Origin: Betaproteobacteria bacterium
GTDB taxonomy: Bacteria > Pseudomonadota > Gammaproteobacteria > Burkholderiales > Thiobacteraceae
Assembly: GCA_024641855.1 (NCBI GenBank)
Contig: JAHECG010000017.1
Location: 1 to 38,759 of the forward strand
Length of the DNA: 38,759 nucleotides
Direction of reading: 5' to 3'
A program made the position numbers and the translations under genes. The notes under the pieces were generated by a model, which was not told the origin of the DNA, did no database searches, and saw only the letters and a list, made by a program, of their open reading frames with translations. Shown here one piece after another: positions 8,286 to 17,224 of the stretch; the first letter of the stretch is position 1; every line of letters begins with the position of its first letter.

Positions 8286-8813
8286 TTAAACGGACTGATT
8301 TTCCTTTAGCCGACGTTCGACCTCACGCGCAGCATGCTGCACATTTTGTTGGCCGGAAGTAACTACCAGGTCGGCAATTTCCCGATACAGTGGATCGCGT
8401 TGTGCGAATAATTCGGCTAGCTTGGCTTTCGGGTCGCTGGTTTGCAGCAAGGGGCGGTTTTTGTCGTGCTGGGTTCGCAGCCAAAGATCTTCGACTTTGG
8501 CGTTCAGATAAATTACCGTACCCCTTTGCGCCAAAGCGGCGCGATTTTCTGTACGCAACACTGCGCCGCCGCCAGTGGCTAAAATGATGTCTTGCCGTTG
8601 GGTTAGCTCGTGTATTAAAGCGGCTTCGCGGTCGCGAAATCCAGCCTCTCCCTCTAATTCGAAAATCAATGGAATTTTAACGCCGGTGCGCAATTCCAAT
8701 TCATGATCGGTGTCAATAAAGGTTTTCTTCAGGTGTTTAGCCAGAAGCTTGCCGATGGTGGTTTTACCCGCGCCCATTAGGCCGACTAAAAAAATATTGC
8801 CCGTCTTAGACAT
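8286..8813 (-). CDS. aroK: shikimate kinase
   Basis: This 175-residue P-loop kinase phosphorylates shikimate at the 3-hydroxyl. The Walker A motif GLMGAGKTT is at 11-19, FIDTDHELE at 32-40 carries the Mg- and shikimate-binding acids, FRDREAALI with Arg60 is at 59-67, ATGGGAVL is at 79-86, and the lid arginine region KNRPLL is at 118-123. The length is normal. No other start is possible because the next Met lies inside the P-loop. The gene follows pilQ after 47 bases on the same strand, as in many beta- and gammaproteobacteria. No Shine-Dalgarno sequence precedes the ATG; instead, the start codon sits at the tip of a perfect 13-bp hairpin described separately, so expression may be limited or conditional. 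It lies 26 bases from the end of the convergent channel gene. Confidence 0.96.
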   Translation of the reverse strand: MSKTGNIFLVGLMGAGKTTIGKLLAKHLKKTFIDTDHELELRTGVKIPLIFELEGEAGFRDREAALIHELTQRQDIILATGGGAVLRTENRAALAQRGTVIYLNAKVEDLWLRTQHDKNRPLLQTSDPKAKLAELFAQRDPLYREIADLVVTSGQQNVQHAAREVERRLKENQSV

Positions 8814-8825
8814 AAGACGGGCAAT
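8788..8825 (-). terminator. terminator-like hairpin spanning the aroK start codon
   Basis: Positions 8796-8808 and 8813-8825 form a perfect 13-bp inverted repeat with a 4-base loop. Read on the minus strand, the right arm is followed by one A and then seven T residues (8794-8788), which is the form of an intrinsic terminator. The aroK ATG (8813-8811) lies at the stem-loop junction, and the T run encodes residues 7-9 of AroK. The structure may end the pilus transcript, hide the aroK start, or both. The stem and T run are seen directly; the function is inferred. Confidence 0.7.
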
Positions 8826-8860
8826 TTTAGCGGAATTAGTGAGAAACCGCGATGTGCGAA

Positions 8861-10990
8861 TTAACGCAAGTTAAGCGTGTCTTTGAGAATGCGCGGCGTT
8901 ACAAAAATTAGCAGTTCTGTTTTGTCGTCGCGTTTTTCCGTATTCCGGAACAATATTCCAAGCAGGGGTAGGTCGCCAAACCCAGGAACCTTGGTAACGG
9001 TGGTGCGCTCATCCTGGGTGTAAATGCCGCCGATGACGACGGTGCCGCCATTTTCCACGAGTACTTGCGTGGTGATTTGCTTGGTATCAATGGCCGGACC
9101 GGCTTGCGTATCGGTGCCGCGGCTATCTTTATTGACTTTCAAGTCCATGATCACATTATCATCCGGCGTGATTTGCGGCTTCACTTTAAGGCTGAGTGAG
9201 GCCTTTTTGAACTGCACATTGGTGCCGGATTGTGAGACCGTAGAGTAAGGAATTTCGGTACCTTGCTCAATCGTGGCTTCGGTCTGATCGGATGTCACCA
9301 CGCGCGGGTTGGAAATGATTTTGCCGCGGCCGTCAGCCTGTAAGGCGGAGATTTCCAAATTCAAAAAGCGGCTGAGGGCGGAATTAAACAAGACGAATGA
9401 CAGCGCGCCTGGGCGGAAGCCACCTAAGGCGCCGGATGCCAAGTTCACGTTTAAAGCTTGGTTGTTGAAAGTTGGAACATCCGCAGCTTGTCCCGTGTGG
9501 AATCCAGGGTCTTCAATTTGACCGCCAACGGTTACTCGAGTGTTCCCGCCGCTGGAGACAGGATAACCGTTGCCTCTCTCATGGACACCTAAACGAATAC
9601 CTAAATTTTTACTAAAGCTATCAGTAGCTTCAACAATGCGGGATTCAATCATCACCTGCTTAACGGGGATGTCGACTTGCGCAATTAATTTGCGGATTTC
9701 ATCCATTTTGGATGGGGTGTCTTGAATAAACAGCGTATTGGTTCGCGAATCAATGACCGCACTACCCCGTTTGGAAAGAATGCGCTGCTTATCGTCATTC
9801 AGAATTTTCACAAAATTATCGGCGCGCTGAAAGCGTAGGCGGAAAGTTTCTGTAGATACCGGCTCCAAGTCTAATATTTGCTGTTTGGATTCCAGTTCTA
9901 ATTTTTCTTTGGTGGCGAGTTCGTCCGATGGCGCAATCCAAACCACGGTGCCATTCTTGCGCATGCTCAAGCCTTTGGTTTGCAGAATGATGTCCAGCGC
10001 TTGATCCCAAGGCACATCTTTTAAGCGCAAGGTTAAATTACCAGTGACGGTGTCGCTGGTAATAATGTTCAATCCGGTGAAGTCGGCAATAACTTGCAGA
10101 ACCGCGCGCACTTCGACATTTTGGAAATTTAAGGATAGCTTGTCGCCACTATATTTCTTGGCGCGCAAGGTCTTGGATGGATCTTCGACAATTTGTTTGA
10201 TGTCTACGATGAATTTTTTGTCGCTTTGATAAGCAGAGTGTTCCCATTCACCTTTTGGCTCAATCAGGATGCGCGCGTTACCACCTTGTGCGAAGGTGTC
10301 GACGTTCAAAACGGGCGTGCCATAGTCGGTCACATCCAAACGGCGTTCCAGATTACGCGGAACTGCGGTATTGCTGAAATCGATGGCTAAGAATTTTCCT
10401 TGCTGACGAATATCGATACCCGTCGTGGTATCGGAAAGATCGACAATGATTCGTCCTTCGCCATTTTTACCGCGGCGAAAATCGACGTCGCGCAAACTGT
10501 GGCTGGCCGCATCCTTGGATTCGGCAAATTGCGTCGTGGTATTCGCGATAACGGCCGAAGCAGGCCCGCCTTGTACCGTGATGATGTAGTTGGTGCCATC
10601 CACACGCGTTTCATAAGCAGAGGACCGCGATAAATTCAGTACGAGCCGGGTGCGCCCGCTGGACTGGGCAACATTAATGCTGCGGAGTGCGCCTTCATTA
10701 ATATTAAGACTGTTTTTGCCCCATTGATTGACAGTGCCAACAAAATCTAACGCGATGCGTGGTGGATTATTGATCGTGAATCCAGCGGGTGGGCTTTGCA
10801 GCGCTTGTTTAAGGCCAACGGTAACGACCACTTTTCCGCCTTGTTGCACGGCATAGTCGATCCCCGTTATTTCATTGTTATTGGCGGCCTTTTCTTGTGC
10901 GTGCAACCAAGGCGTGAAAGCGAGTGCCGCAGTCAGCATCAGTGCGCGCAAAGGGTTAAGAAAGGATTGACGGCGCATAAGAGTATTCAT
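8861..10990 (-). CDS. pilQ: type IV pilus secretin PilQ
   Basis: This is a 709-residue outer-membrane secretin, the channel through which the type IV pilus passes. A signal peptide (about 1-31, ending LHAQ) is followed by two AMIN peptidoglycan-binding domains (about 40-140 and 165-260). A short secretin/TonB N-terminal domain follows (about 285-350, with [16 protein letters not shown]), then an N-domain with [18 protein letters not shown], and finally the secretin core ending in [12 protein letters not shown] and [11 protein letters not shown]. The length is typical of PilQ. The ATG at 10990 has a good AGGAG seven bases upstream. The gene is last of the pil set; aroK follows after a hairpin. 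Two AMIN domains match the beta/gamma form of PilQ. Confidence 0.96.
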   Translation of the reverse strand: MNTLMRRQSFLNPLRALMLTAALAFTPWLHAQEKAANNNEITGIDYAVQQGGKVVVTVGLKQALQSPPAGFTINNPPRIALDFVGTVNQWGKNSLNINEGALRSINVAQSSGRTRLVLNLSRSSAYETRVDGTNYIITVQGGPASAVIANTTTQFAESKDAASHSLRDVDFRRGKNGEGRIIVDLSDTTTGIDIRQQGKFLAIDFSNTAVPRNLERRLDVTDYGTPVLNVDTFAQGGNARILIEPKGEWEHSAYQSDKKFIVDIKQIVEDPSKTLRAKKYSGDKLSLNFQNVEVRAVLQVIADFTGLNIITSDTVTGNLTLRLKDVPWDQALDIILQTKGLSMRKNGTVVWIAPSDELATKEKLELESKQQILDLEPVSTETFRLRFQRADNFVKILNDDKQRILSKRGSAVIDSRTNTLFIQDTPSKMDEIRKLIAQVDIPVKQVMIESRIVEATDSFSKNLGIRLGVHERGNGYPVSSGGNTRVTVGGQIEDPGFHTGQAADVPTFNNQALNVNLASGALGGFRPGALSFVLFNSALSRFLNLEISALQADGRGKIISNPRVVTSDQTEATIEQGTEIPYSTVSQSGTNVQFKKASLSLKVKPQITPDDNVIMDLKVNKDSRGTDTQAGPAIDTKQITTQVLVENGGTVVIGGIYTQDERTTVTKVPGFGDLPLLGILFRNTEKRDDKTELLIFVTPRILKDTLNLR

Positions 10991-11003
10991 AAGGGCGCTC
11001 CTG

Positions 11004-11525
11004 CTATTTCTTTTTGAGGGATTCTTCGATCAAGCTTAGGCTGGTACTGCGCTCTGCCCAGTCGCCGCCGCTATCTTGGACGATTTCGGTTAGCTTGATT
11101 TCGGTATCGCTGACTTGGGTGATAATGCCAAAATTCTGGCCCATGTAATTACCCTGCTTTACCCGGTATAAATTGTTGTCCGGGGTTTTAATCAGGGCGT
11201 GATTCATATTGTTTTGTTGCAGCGTCCCGACCATTTTCAGTGCTTCTAACGGATAGTTTTCCAAAGCCTGCTTAACGTGATCGCGCGGCGGTTGTAGCCC
11301 GCCTGCTTTGCTGCTACCGGAGGGTGGCGTAAGTTTGCGGGGTTTAAACGGATCCGGTAATTCGCTGGCGGCATAAACAAACGGCTCGTAGGGTTTAACT
11401 TCGGGCAAAGGCTGAACCTTGCCGCGTAAATCTTTACCGGCATTGGCAACGAAAGTGCGCGGATCATCGCCGCCATTACAAGCGGAAAGCACGAGCAAGA
11501 TGGGCAGGAGGCGGAGGGTTTTCAT
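11004..11525 (-). CDS. pilP: type IV pilus inner-membrane lipoprotein PilP
   Basis: This 173-residue lipoprotein has the signal MKTLRLLPILLVLSAC, with lipobox LSAC at 13-16. After a Pro-rich linker that includes LPDPFKPRK (about 56-64), a small beta-rich domain starts near residue 90: LEALKMVGTLQ, then the NHALIKTPDNNLYRVKQGNYMGQNFG block typical of PilP. PilP links the PilMNO platform to PilQ in the periplasm. The start overlaps the pilO stop by four bases (ATGA), and pilQ starts 13 bases after its stop. The N-terminal linker is the part known to bind PilN/PilO in other species. Length and order are standard. Confidence 0.94.
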   Translation of the reverse strand: MKTLRLLPILLVLSACNGGDDPRTFVANAGKDLRGKVQPLPEVKPYEPFVYAASELPDPFKPRKLTPPSGSSKAGGLQPPRDHVKQALENYPLEALKMVGTLQQNNMNHALIKTPDNNLYRVKQGNYMGQNFGIITQVSDTEIKLTEIVQDSGGDWAERSTSLSLIEESLKKK

Positions 11526-12145
11526 TTCTTGGCCCCCTTGGCAGCTTTTTTGTTCTTTTGAAGTTCTTCATCATCCAAGTAGCGGTAAGTTGTGGCCGTT
11601 ACATCCATTACCAAGTTTCCAGTTGGTGTGGGGGTGATGCCAATATTGTTAAGGGTCACAATGCGCGGTAATTGCGCGGTGTCGCTGGCGAAACGGCCTA
11701 GGTCATGGTAGGTCCCCGTGACTCTAATGGTAATTGGGAGTTCGGCATAAAAATCCTTGGCCGTTTCGTTCCCGGGCTTAAATAATTCGAATTCCAGGCC
11801 GCGGCCCAAACCGGCTTGGTTGATGTCGGTTAATAAGGCTTCCATTTCTGACTTGTTCGGCAACTGCCGTAACAGTGTGCCGAAGGCTTGCTCGATTTCA
11901 ATGACTTGCTGGCGGTATACATCTAGATTGATAGCCTGCTGTTTTTTATCCAGAAACTCTGCGCGCAATTTCTTTTCTTCTTGTCGCGATTGATCCAAGG
12001 CGTCGAGTTGGTCTTTCCAGATAAACCAATAACCGCCGAGTAATAGCAGTGCGAATAAAATCAACATAGAGCCGATTTTGATCGGCATTGGCCAAGTGCC
12101 GATGTTTTTTAACGAAAGATTGTTGATGTCGTCGGCTAGGCTCAT
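11522..12145 (-). CDS. pilO: type IV pilus assembly protein PilO
   Basis: This is a 207-residue bitopic inner-membrane protein. A short cytoplasmic N-terminus is followed by a membrane helix (about 25-46, with MLILFALLLLGGYWFIW). A coiled-coil region rich in Glu, Lys and Gln spans about 48-95 (QLDALDQSRQEEKKLRAEF), and a ferredoxin-like periplasmic domain contains LPNKSEMEALLTDINQAG and the PITIRVTGTYHDLGRFA block. The C-terminus is Lys-rich (KNKKAAKGAKK). It pairs with PilN in the pilus alignment complex. Both ends overlap their neighbours by four bases, so pilN, pilO and pilP are translationally coupled. Confidence 0.95.
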   Translation of the reverse strand: MSLADDINNLSLKNIGTWPMPIKIGSMLILFALLLLGGYWFIWKDQLDALDQSRQEEKKLRAEFLDKKQQAINLDVYRQQVIEIEQAFGTLLRQLPNKSEMEALLTDINQAGLGRGLEFELFKPGNETAKDFYAELPITIRVTGTYHDLGRFASDTAQLPRIVTLNNIGITPTPTGNLVMDVTATTYRYLDDEELQKNKKAAKGAKK

Positions 12146-12732
12146 GATTTTTTGCCCTTGGATGCCGCGGGACTGGCCGGCGCGGCTTGCGTTGGCGCAG
12201 ACAGTTTGACGGTTAATGTGAATTCGTTCGCACGCAAATTATTGACCGTGACCGCTTTGACCTCGACGAGATTGGGGGACTCCAGCCAAGGAGATTCTTC
12301 TAAGTTGCGCATCAATGTGGAAACGCGCGCATTGGATTGTGCATAACCTTGCAACGTGATGGATTTCCCGTTTTGTTTGATGGCCTTAAGGTAAATGCCC
12401 TCGGGGAGCTGTCGCACTAATTGATCGAGCAAATGAACTGAGCTGGAGCGGTCGGTTTGTAAATCTTCAACCACTTTTTTGCGATCTAGCAGTGATTTTG
12501 TTTTGTCTTTTAATATTTTAATCTCGGCAATTTCTTTATCGAGCTTACTGATTTCAGTTTTTAGGAAAGCGTTATTTCCATTCTGATATTCAATAATGCC
12601 GGCAATGATGGTGTATCCCAGCAGAACCGATACGATACCGAGAATAGCCACGCCGCCAGCAATGACGCCCATTTGGCGTTTTTGGGCTTGGCGTTTTTCT
12701 TCGCGATGCGGTAGTAGGTTGATGCGAATCAT
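12142..12732 (-). CDS. pilN: type IV pilus assembly protein PilN
   Basis: This 196-residue bitopic protein opens with MIRINLLPHREEKR, the conserved cytoplasmic tail by which PilN binds PilM. A membrane helix spans about 21-44, then a coiled coil and a periplasmic domain with DQLVRQLPEGIYLKAIKQNG. The frame is open further upstream to a TTG at 12762, but the ATG at 12732 is chosen: it overlaps the pilM stop as ATGA, follows a GGAGG site, and gives the canonical N-terminus. The C-terminus is Ala/Pro/Lys-rich. Confidence 0.95.
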   Translation of the reverse strand: MIRINLLPHREEKRQAQKRQMGVIAGGVAILGIVSVLLGYTIIAGIIEYQNGNNAFLKTEISKLDKEIAEIKILKDKTKSLLDRKKVVEDLQTDRSSSVHLLDQLVRQLPEGIYLKAIKQNGKSITLQGYAQSNARVSTLMRNLEESPWLESPNLVEVKAVTVNNLRANEFTLTVKLSAPTQAAPASPAASKGKKS

Positions 12733-13802
12733 TTGTCGAACCTCCGCATCGCTAACCCGCAAGCGATTAGTAGGGCCGGGGCATCCAGCGTCAATTGTTT
12801 GGGCTTGATGCGAGAAGACAGCGCCATGCTGGCAAAGGGGTTGGCGATCATGGTGCTAGATTGGGTTCGCGTTGCAACGATTTCATCCAGACCTGGGATC
12901 ATGGCGCATCCACCAGCCAGCAATACATGGTCGACTTGCGTAAATTGGCTGGATGAGAAAAAGAATTGGATAGCACGTGCGACTTCCAGCGCTAAAGTGT
13001 CCATGAACGGTTGCAGGACTTCAGCCTCATAATTTTCCGGTAAGCCGCCTTGGCGCTTGGCGATTTCGGCTTCGTCTGCGGATAAGCTGTAGCGCCGTTG
13101 AATTTCTTGCGTTAGCTGATTGCCGCCGAAGGTTTGCTCGCGCAGATAAATGGACTGGTCGTTACGCAGGACGTTAACGTGCATCATAGAGGCGCCAATA
13201 TCGACAACCGCTATCGTTTGGTCGCGCCCGGCGTTCGGCAATTGTTGCGATACCATTTCACATGCGGCCTGCGTGGCAAAGGACTCAACATCCATAACCA
13301 AGGCCTTAAGCCCGGCGCTTTCTGCGGCGGCTACGCGATCCTCGACTTTCTCTTTGCGCGAAGCTGCAATCAACACTTCCATGTCATCTGGGCCGCTGGC
13401 GGCGGCACCCAACGCCTGGAAGTCGAGGTTAACTTCATCTAAAGCAAAAGGAATATATTGATTAGCCTCGGTTTCAACCTGAGTTTCTAGCTCGTCTTCG
13501 CGCAATCCAGCGGGGACGATAATTTTTTTGGTGATGACCGCCGCTGCCGGAAGCGCCATGGCGACATGCTTGGTGCGAGTACCCATGCGTTTCCAGGCGC
13601 GGCGCATAGTTTCGGCTACCGCTTCTAGATTCATGATGTTGCCATCAGTGACCGCGTCCTTAGGCAGGCTCTCGATCACGTAGCGCTCGACCCGCAGCAG
13701 ATTTTTGCCTGCTTGCTCAATTTCCACCATTTTCACGGCGGATGAGCTTATGTCTACGCCGATTAACGGCGGTGACTGGGTTTGGAAGAGTTTGGCTAGC
13801 AA
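12729..13802 (-). CDS. pilM: type IV pilus actin-like ATPase PilM
   Basis: This is a 357-residue cytoplasmic actin/FtsA-like protein that forms the inner ring of the pilus alignment complex. The N-terminal phosphate-binding motif LIGVDISSSAVKMVEI is at about 13-28, the second phosphate motif VVDIGASMMHVNVL falls mid-protein, and the adenosine motif LLAGGCAMIPGL is near 290. The start is a TTG at 13802. No ATG gives the conserved N-terminus, and this TTG places the LFQTQSPPLIG segment exactly where other PilM proteins begin, with AAGGGA as the ribosome site upstream. It is the first gene of the pilMNOPQ set and is transcribed divergently from ponA. Confidence 0.94.
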   Translation of the reverse strand: MLAKLFQTQSPPLIGVDISSSAVKMVEIEQAGKNLLRVERYVIESLPKDAVTDGNIMNLEAVAETMRRAWKRMGTRTKHVAMALPAAAVITKKIIVPAGLREDELETQVETEANQYIPFALDEVNLDFQALGAAASGPDDMEVLIAASRKEKVEDRVAAAESAGLKALVMDVESFATQAACEMVSQQLPNAGRDQTIAVVDIGASMMHVNVLRNDQSIYLREQTFGGNQLTQEIQRRYSLSADEAEIAKRQGGLPENYEAEVLQPFMDTLALEVARAIQFFFSSSQFTQVDHVLLAGGCAMIPGLDEIVATRTQSSTMIANPFASMALSSRIKPKQLTLDAPALLIACGLAMRRFDK

Positions 13803-13858
13803 GTCAAAATCCCTTTCAATTTGGGTGGGTTAGCCGAACTTAATATAAATTACTTTAA

Positions 13859-13887
13859 ATCCTAGCAACAACCATATAGCGTGTAAA
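13859..13887 (-). promoter_or_regulatory. putative sigma-70 promoter of pilMNOPQ
   Basis: On the minus strand TTTACA (13887-13882) is followed by a 17-base spacer and TAGGAT (13864-13859). The predicted start is near 13852, about 50 bases before the pilM TTG. Both boxes are close to consensus and the spacing is ideal, but AT-rich sequence around them makes other start sites possible. Confidence 0.5.
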
Positions 13888-13900
13888 GCGTTTTTTTGTA

Positions 13901-13929
13901 TTACCAGGTTTTTCTTTAACGGCTATAAT
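13901..13929 (+). promoter_or_regulatory. putative sigma-70 promoter of ponA
   Basis: TTACCA (13901-13906), a 17-base spacer and a perfect TATAAT (13924-13929) face the ponA gene. Transcription would start near 13936, leaving a leader of about 140 bases. The promoter lies back to back with the pil promoter, so the 276-base gap between pilM and ponA holds both divergent control regions. Confidence 0.5.
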
Positions 13930-14078
13930 GGTTCAACTTTGATACCAGCGCGCGCAAATAAATAAAATTTAATTCCTTTAGCTTAAATTTACGCCTGATT
14001 TTTGCGTTGTGGCATTGGCAATAATTCATCGCTTCCGTATAAACTCACAGCTCTTTCGGAAACCAAGTAAATATCCTC

Positions 14079-16382
14079 ATGAACCGTCGTTGGTGGCTGC
14101 TGCCAATAAAATTTCTAAGCTTTTTCATGGCGCTTTTCTTGTTAATCGCCTTATTGGCCGGGGTATTAACCTACCCGGCGCTGCCCTCCTTGAACATATT
14201 GACCGATTACCAACCTAAACTCCCCTTGCGTATTTTTACTGCGGATGGAGTTTTGTTAGGAGAGTTTGGCGAAGAGCGTCGTTCGGTAGTGAAATACGAA
14301 GCGGTTCCCAAAAAACTCGTGCAGGCGATTTTGTCTGCGGAAGATGATCGTTTTTTTGAGCATGGCGGGGTCGACTATGCGGGGATTGCCCGCGCAGCCT
14401 TAGCGAATATTACGAAGCGCAGAGCGCGTGAAGGCGCGAGCACGATTACCATGCAGGTCGCACGGAATTTTTTTCTATCCCCAGAAAAAACCTTAACCCG
14501 CAAGTTCAATGAAGTGCTGATGACTTTCAAGATCGAGCACAATCTATCCAAGAATCAAATTTTAGAGCTTTACATCAACCAAATTTACCTGGGACAACGT
14601 GCATACGGTTTTGCCGCTGCCGCACAAACTTATTTCGGCAAGCCGATAGACAAGATAACGGTGGCAGAGGCCGCGATGTTGGCTGGTTTGCCGAAAGCTC
14701 CTTCGCGCAATAATCCAGTCGCCAATCCGGCGCAGGCAGCAAAGCGCCAGCACTATGTTCTGGGGCGTATGCTGGAGCTTAAATATCTAACGCCACAGGA
14801 ATACAAAATAGCGCTTGCTGAAAAATTGCGGGTACATCACGACATTGGCACTGCTGAGGTGACCGGGGATTATGTGGCAGAAATGGCGCGCCAATTTATG
14901 GTTGAGCGTTATGGCGATGCGACCTATACCAACGGCTTCAAAATTATTACAACGATACGCAAGCAGGATCAAGATGCGGCGAATTTAGCGGTACGGCAAA
15001 ATGTGATGGATTATGATCGTCGTCATGGTTGGCGCGGCCCGGAGGAGGAGCTACAACTGCTGCCTAACGGCGCACTGAAAGAAGAAGCGCTCGATGAGCT
15101 GTTGCAGGATTTCGACGATGTTGGCGATTTAATTCCAGCATTGGTGTTAGCGGTCGAGCCAAAGAAAGTGAAGGTTTTTGCTAAGAACGAAGGCTTTATT
15201 GAAATTGCCCCTGATGGTCTGCTCTTAGTACAAAGAGCGCTGGCCGAGAAAAATGGCAAATCAAAATTCAAGCCAGGCATTGTGATTCGACTGAACAAAG
15301 ACGCGAAAGGGCATTGGCAGGTAGCTCAATTACCAAACGTTGAAGCAGCCTTGGTGTCGATTAGTCCCGGGGATGGCGCGATTCGTGCACTTGTTGGCGG
15401 GTTCAATTTTTCGCGAAACAAATTTAATCATGTGATTCAAGCTTGGCGTCAACCCGGCTCCAGCTTCAAGCCGTTTATTTATTCAGCCTCCCTGGAAAAA
15501 GGATTGACCCCGGCAACCGTTATTAATGATGCGCCCCTATCGTTCGATGCCGGTCAAACCGGAAGCAAAGCCTGGGAGCCGAAAAATTACGATGGTACCT
15601 ACTCGGGCCCAATCCGAATGCGGACGGCGCTGACCAAGTCTAAAAATTTAGTGTCGATTCGGATTTTACAAACCATCGGCCCACGCTATGCCCAAGACTA
15701 TATAACACGTTTTGGTTTTAATCCGGAACAGCACCCACCCTACCTCACCATGGCATTAGGGGCAGGGTCCGTAACGCCGTTCCAGATGGCCTCGGCTTAT
15801 AGCATCTTTGCGAATGGCGGTTTCCGTGTAAATCCTTATTACATTGAGCGCATTATGGATAGCCATGGCAAGGTATTGGCGCAAGCGAATCCGGTGCGGG
15901 CAGGCGAAAATGCGGAGCGCGCGATTGATGAGCGGAACGCCTATATTATGACCTCCATGATGAAAGACGTTGTGCGTTTTGGCACAGCCGCGCGTGCAAT
16001 GCAATTAGGTCGCGGAGATTTGGCAGGTAAAACGGGAACGACAAATGATCAAGTCGACGCCTGGTTTTGTGGTTTTAACCCGCAGTTGGTAGCCATAGCC
16101 TGGATCGGGTTCGATCAACCGCGCACGCTCGGCGGCAATGAAACCGGCTCACATGCGGCGTTGCCGATGTGGATGACGTATATGGGCAAGGTTTTAAAAG
16201 GGGTGCCGGAAACAGAGCTTCCGATGCCGGATGGAATCGCTGTGGTGAACATCGATAACGCCGGAAAGCGTGCAAGTGACGGCAAGCCGGAATATTTTTT
16301 CCGAGAAAACGTTCCTGAAGAGCGACCAAGTTGGAATGAGGGTAGCGGCACTAAGGACGACGTAAAGAACGAGATTTTTTAG
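14079..16382 (+). CDS. ponA: penicillin-binding protein 1A (bifunctional glycosyltransferase/transpeptidase)
   Basis: This is a 767-residue class A PBP that polymerises and crosslinks peptidoglycan at the periplasmic face of the inner membrane. A signal-anchor helix (about 9-31) is followed by the GT51 domain, with catalytic Glu88 in SAEDDRFFEHGG (86-97), GASTITMQVARNF (119-131) and RKFNEVLMTFKIE (141-153). An OB-like insert follows, and then the transpeptidase with SSFK (catalytic Ser461, Lys464), SKN in TKSKNLVSIRIL, and KTGT (651-654). Length and motifs match PBP1A. The divergent arrangement with pilMNOPQ is the usual one in beta- and gammaproteobacteria. The ribosome site is weak. An adjacent small gene starts eight bases after the stop. 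Confidence 0.97.
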   Translation: MNRRWWLLPIKFLSFFMALFLLIALLAGVLTYPALPSLNILTDYQPKLPLRIFTADGVLLGEFGEERRSVVKYEAVPKKLVQAILSAEDDRFFEHGGVDYAGIARAALANITKRRAREGASTITMQVARNFFLSPEKTLTRKFNEVLMTFKIEHNLSKNQILELYINQIYLGQRAYGFAAAAQTYFGKPIDKITVAEAAMLAGLPKAPSRNNPVANPAQAAKRQHYVLGRMLELKYLTPQEYKIALAEKLRVHHDIGTAEVTGDYVAEMARQFMVERYGDATYTNGFKIITTIRKQDQDAANLAVRQNVMDYDRRHGWRGPEEELQLLPNGALKEEALDELLQDFDDVGDLIPALVLAVEPKKVKVFAKNEGFIEIAPDGLLLVQRALAEKNGKSKFKPGIVIRLNKDAKGHWQVAQLPNVEAALVSISPGDGAIRALVGGFNFSRNKFNHVIQAWRQPGSSFKPFIYSASLEKGLTPATVINDAPLSFDAGQTGSKAWEPKNYDGTYSGPIRMRTALTKSKNLVSIRILQTIGPRYAQDYITRFGFNPEQHPPYLTMALGAGSVTPFQMASAYSIFANGGFRVNPYYIERIMDSHGKVLAQANPVRAGENAERAIDERNAYIMTSMMKDVVRFGTAARAMQLGRGDLAGKTGTTNDQVDAWFCGFNPQLVAIAWIGFDQPRTLGGNETGSHAALPMWMTYMGKVLKGVPETELPMPDGIAVVNIDNAGKRASDGKPEYFFRENVPEERPSWNEGSGTKDDVKNEIF

Positions 16383-16390
16383 TTGGTACG

Positions 16391-17014
16391 ATGAATAGCC
16401 ATAAGGCACGCCATAGCCACCTATCCTCAAATCATTTACGAGAAAGTATTGCACAATTGGCCGCACGACTGATGGCCGAAGGGGTTCAAGATTTTGCCTT
16501 GGCTAAGCGTAAGGCGGCGCGGCAATTAGGGGCGTCAGATACGCAAAACTTACCTAACAATAGCGAAATCGAGCAAGCCTTACGAACCTATCAAACACTG
16601 TATCAAAGCGCGCATCAAAACAGCCTGAGCAACATGTTGCGAACGCAGGCGCTGCGGGTTATGGGCATATTGGCGTGCTTTGATCCGTTGCTGACCGGCT
16701 CAGTGCTGCGCGGTACCGCGACCGAATATTCCGACATTAACTTACTACTGTTTGCGGATAGTCAGAAAGAGGTCGCCCTTTATTTACTTAATCGCGATAT
16801 GGAATATAGGCCCAACGAAAAGCGTTTCCGCTTTAACGATGGGGCGCGCCTTATACCGGTGCTGTTGTTAACTGGTAGCGATGAAGCGGATGTCCAATTG
16901 GCCATTTTTTCAAAGGCGGATCGCAGACATTTACCGTTGAGCCCAATTGATGGGCGGGTGCTACAGGGGGCGCGACTGTCGGAAGTGCGATCGCTTGTGG
17001 AGGAAGACGCGTAG
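16391..17014 (+). CDS. nucleotidyltransferase-fold protein linked to ponA
   Basis: This 207-residue soluble protein has an N-terminal helical region (about 15-90) and a small nucleotidyltransferase-like core. The core shows LLTGSVLRGTATEYSDINLL (100-119): Gly103-Ser104, ten residues, then Asp115-Ile-Asn117. Active minimal nucleotidyltransferases have GS-x10-DxD/E, so the second acidic metal ligand is replaced here by Asn, and activity is doubtful. The rest (residues 121-207) contains a VPVLLL-like strand region and LPLSPIDGR. Its substrate is unknown. The gene starts eight bases after the ponA stop and is likely co-transcribed with it. I recall similar hypothetical genes in related bacteria but no characterised member. 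Confidence 0.65.
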   Translation: MNSHKARHSHLSSNHLRESIAQLAARLMAEGVQDFALAKRKAARQLGASDTQNLPNNSEIEQALRTYQTLYQSAHQNSLSNMLRTQALRVMGILACFDPLLTGSVLRGTATEYSDINLLLFADSQKEVALYLLNRDMEYRPNEKRFRFNDGARLIPVLLLTGSDEADVQLAIFSKADRRHLPLSPIDGRVLQGARLSEVRSLVEEDA

Positions 17015-17101
17015 TTTTGGATACAAATGGAGTCTACTGAAAAATAGTATTTCAGGGGTTGAAAAGATTGCGGATGGTACGATGAATCGACGCCAAAACA
17101 T

Positions 17102-17126
17102 CGTCATCAGCGCTATTGGATGAACG
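17102..17126. promoter_or_regulatory. imperfect dyad, possible enhancer site upstream of the sigma-54 promoter
   Basis: CGTCATC (17102-17108) and GATGAACG (17119-17126) are near-perfect inverted repeats around an AGCGCT centre. The dyad lies about 120 bases before the predicted sigma-54 start, which is the usual distance for an activator binding site. PrsR is the obvious candidate binder, by inference. The rest of the 279-base gap (17015-17293) shows no gene; it holds this dyad, a short CTGAAA/TTTCAG dyad at 17037-17055, and the promoter. Confidence 0.25.
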
Positions 17127-17208
17127 CTATCGGTAAGGGCGGTAGGCGACATAAAACTTAAATTCATGTATTTAAAGGTATATTTTTTCATCCCGTGCGT
17201 CATAATGG

Positions 17209-17224
17209 TGGCACGATGCGTGCT
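17209..17224 (+). promoter_or_regulatory. sigma-54 (-24/-12) promoter of the epsB-prsK-prsR block
   Basis: The sequence TGGCACGATGCGTGCT matches the TGGCACG-N4-TTGCW consensus at every defined position but one (G for the first T of the -12 element). The GG (17210-17211) and GC (17222-17223) are exactly 12 bases apart, as required. Transcription would start near 17235, 59 bases before the ATG at 17294. A sigma-54 activator gene (prsR) lies in the block downstream. Confidence 0.7.

Noticed and set aside
16384-17087. The 13-base string TGGTACGATGAAT occurs at 16384-16396 and again at 17075-17087.
   Set aside because: Only two short copies, one overlapping a start codon; no further copies or element structure were seen, so chance is likely.
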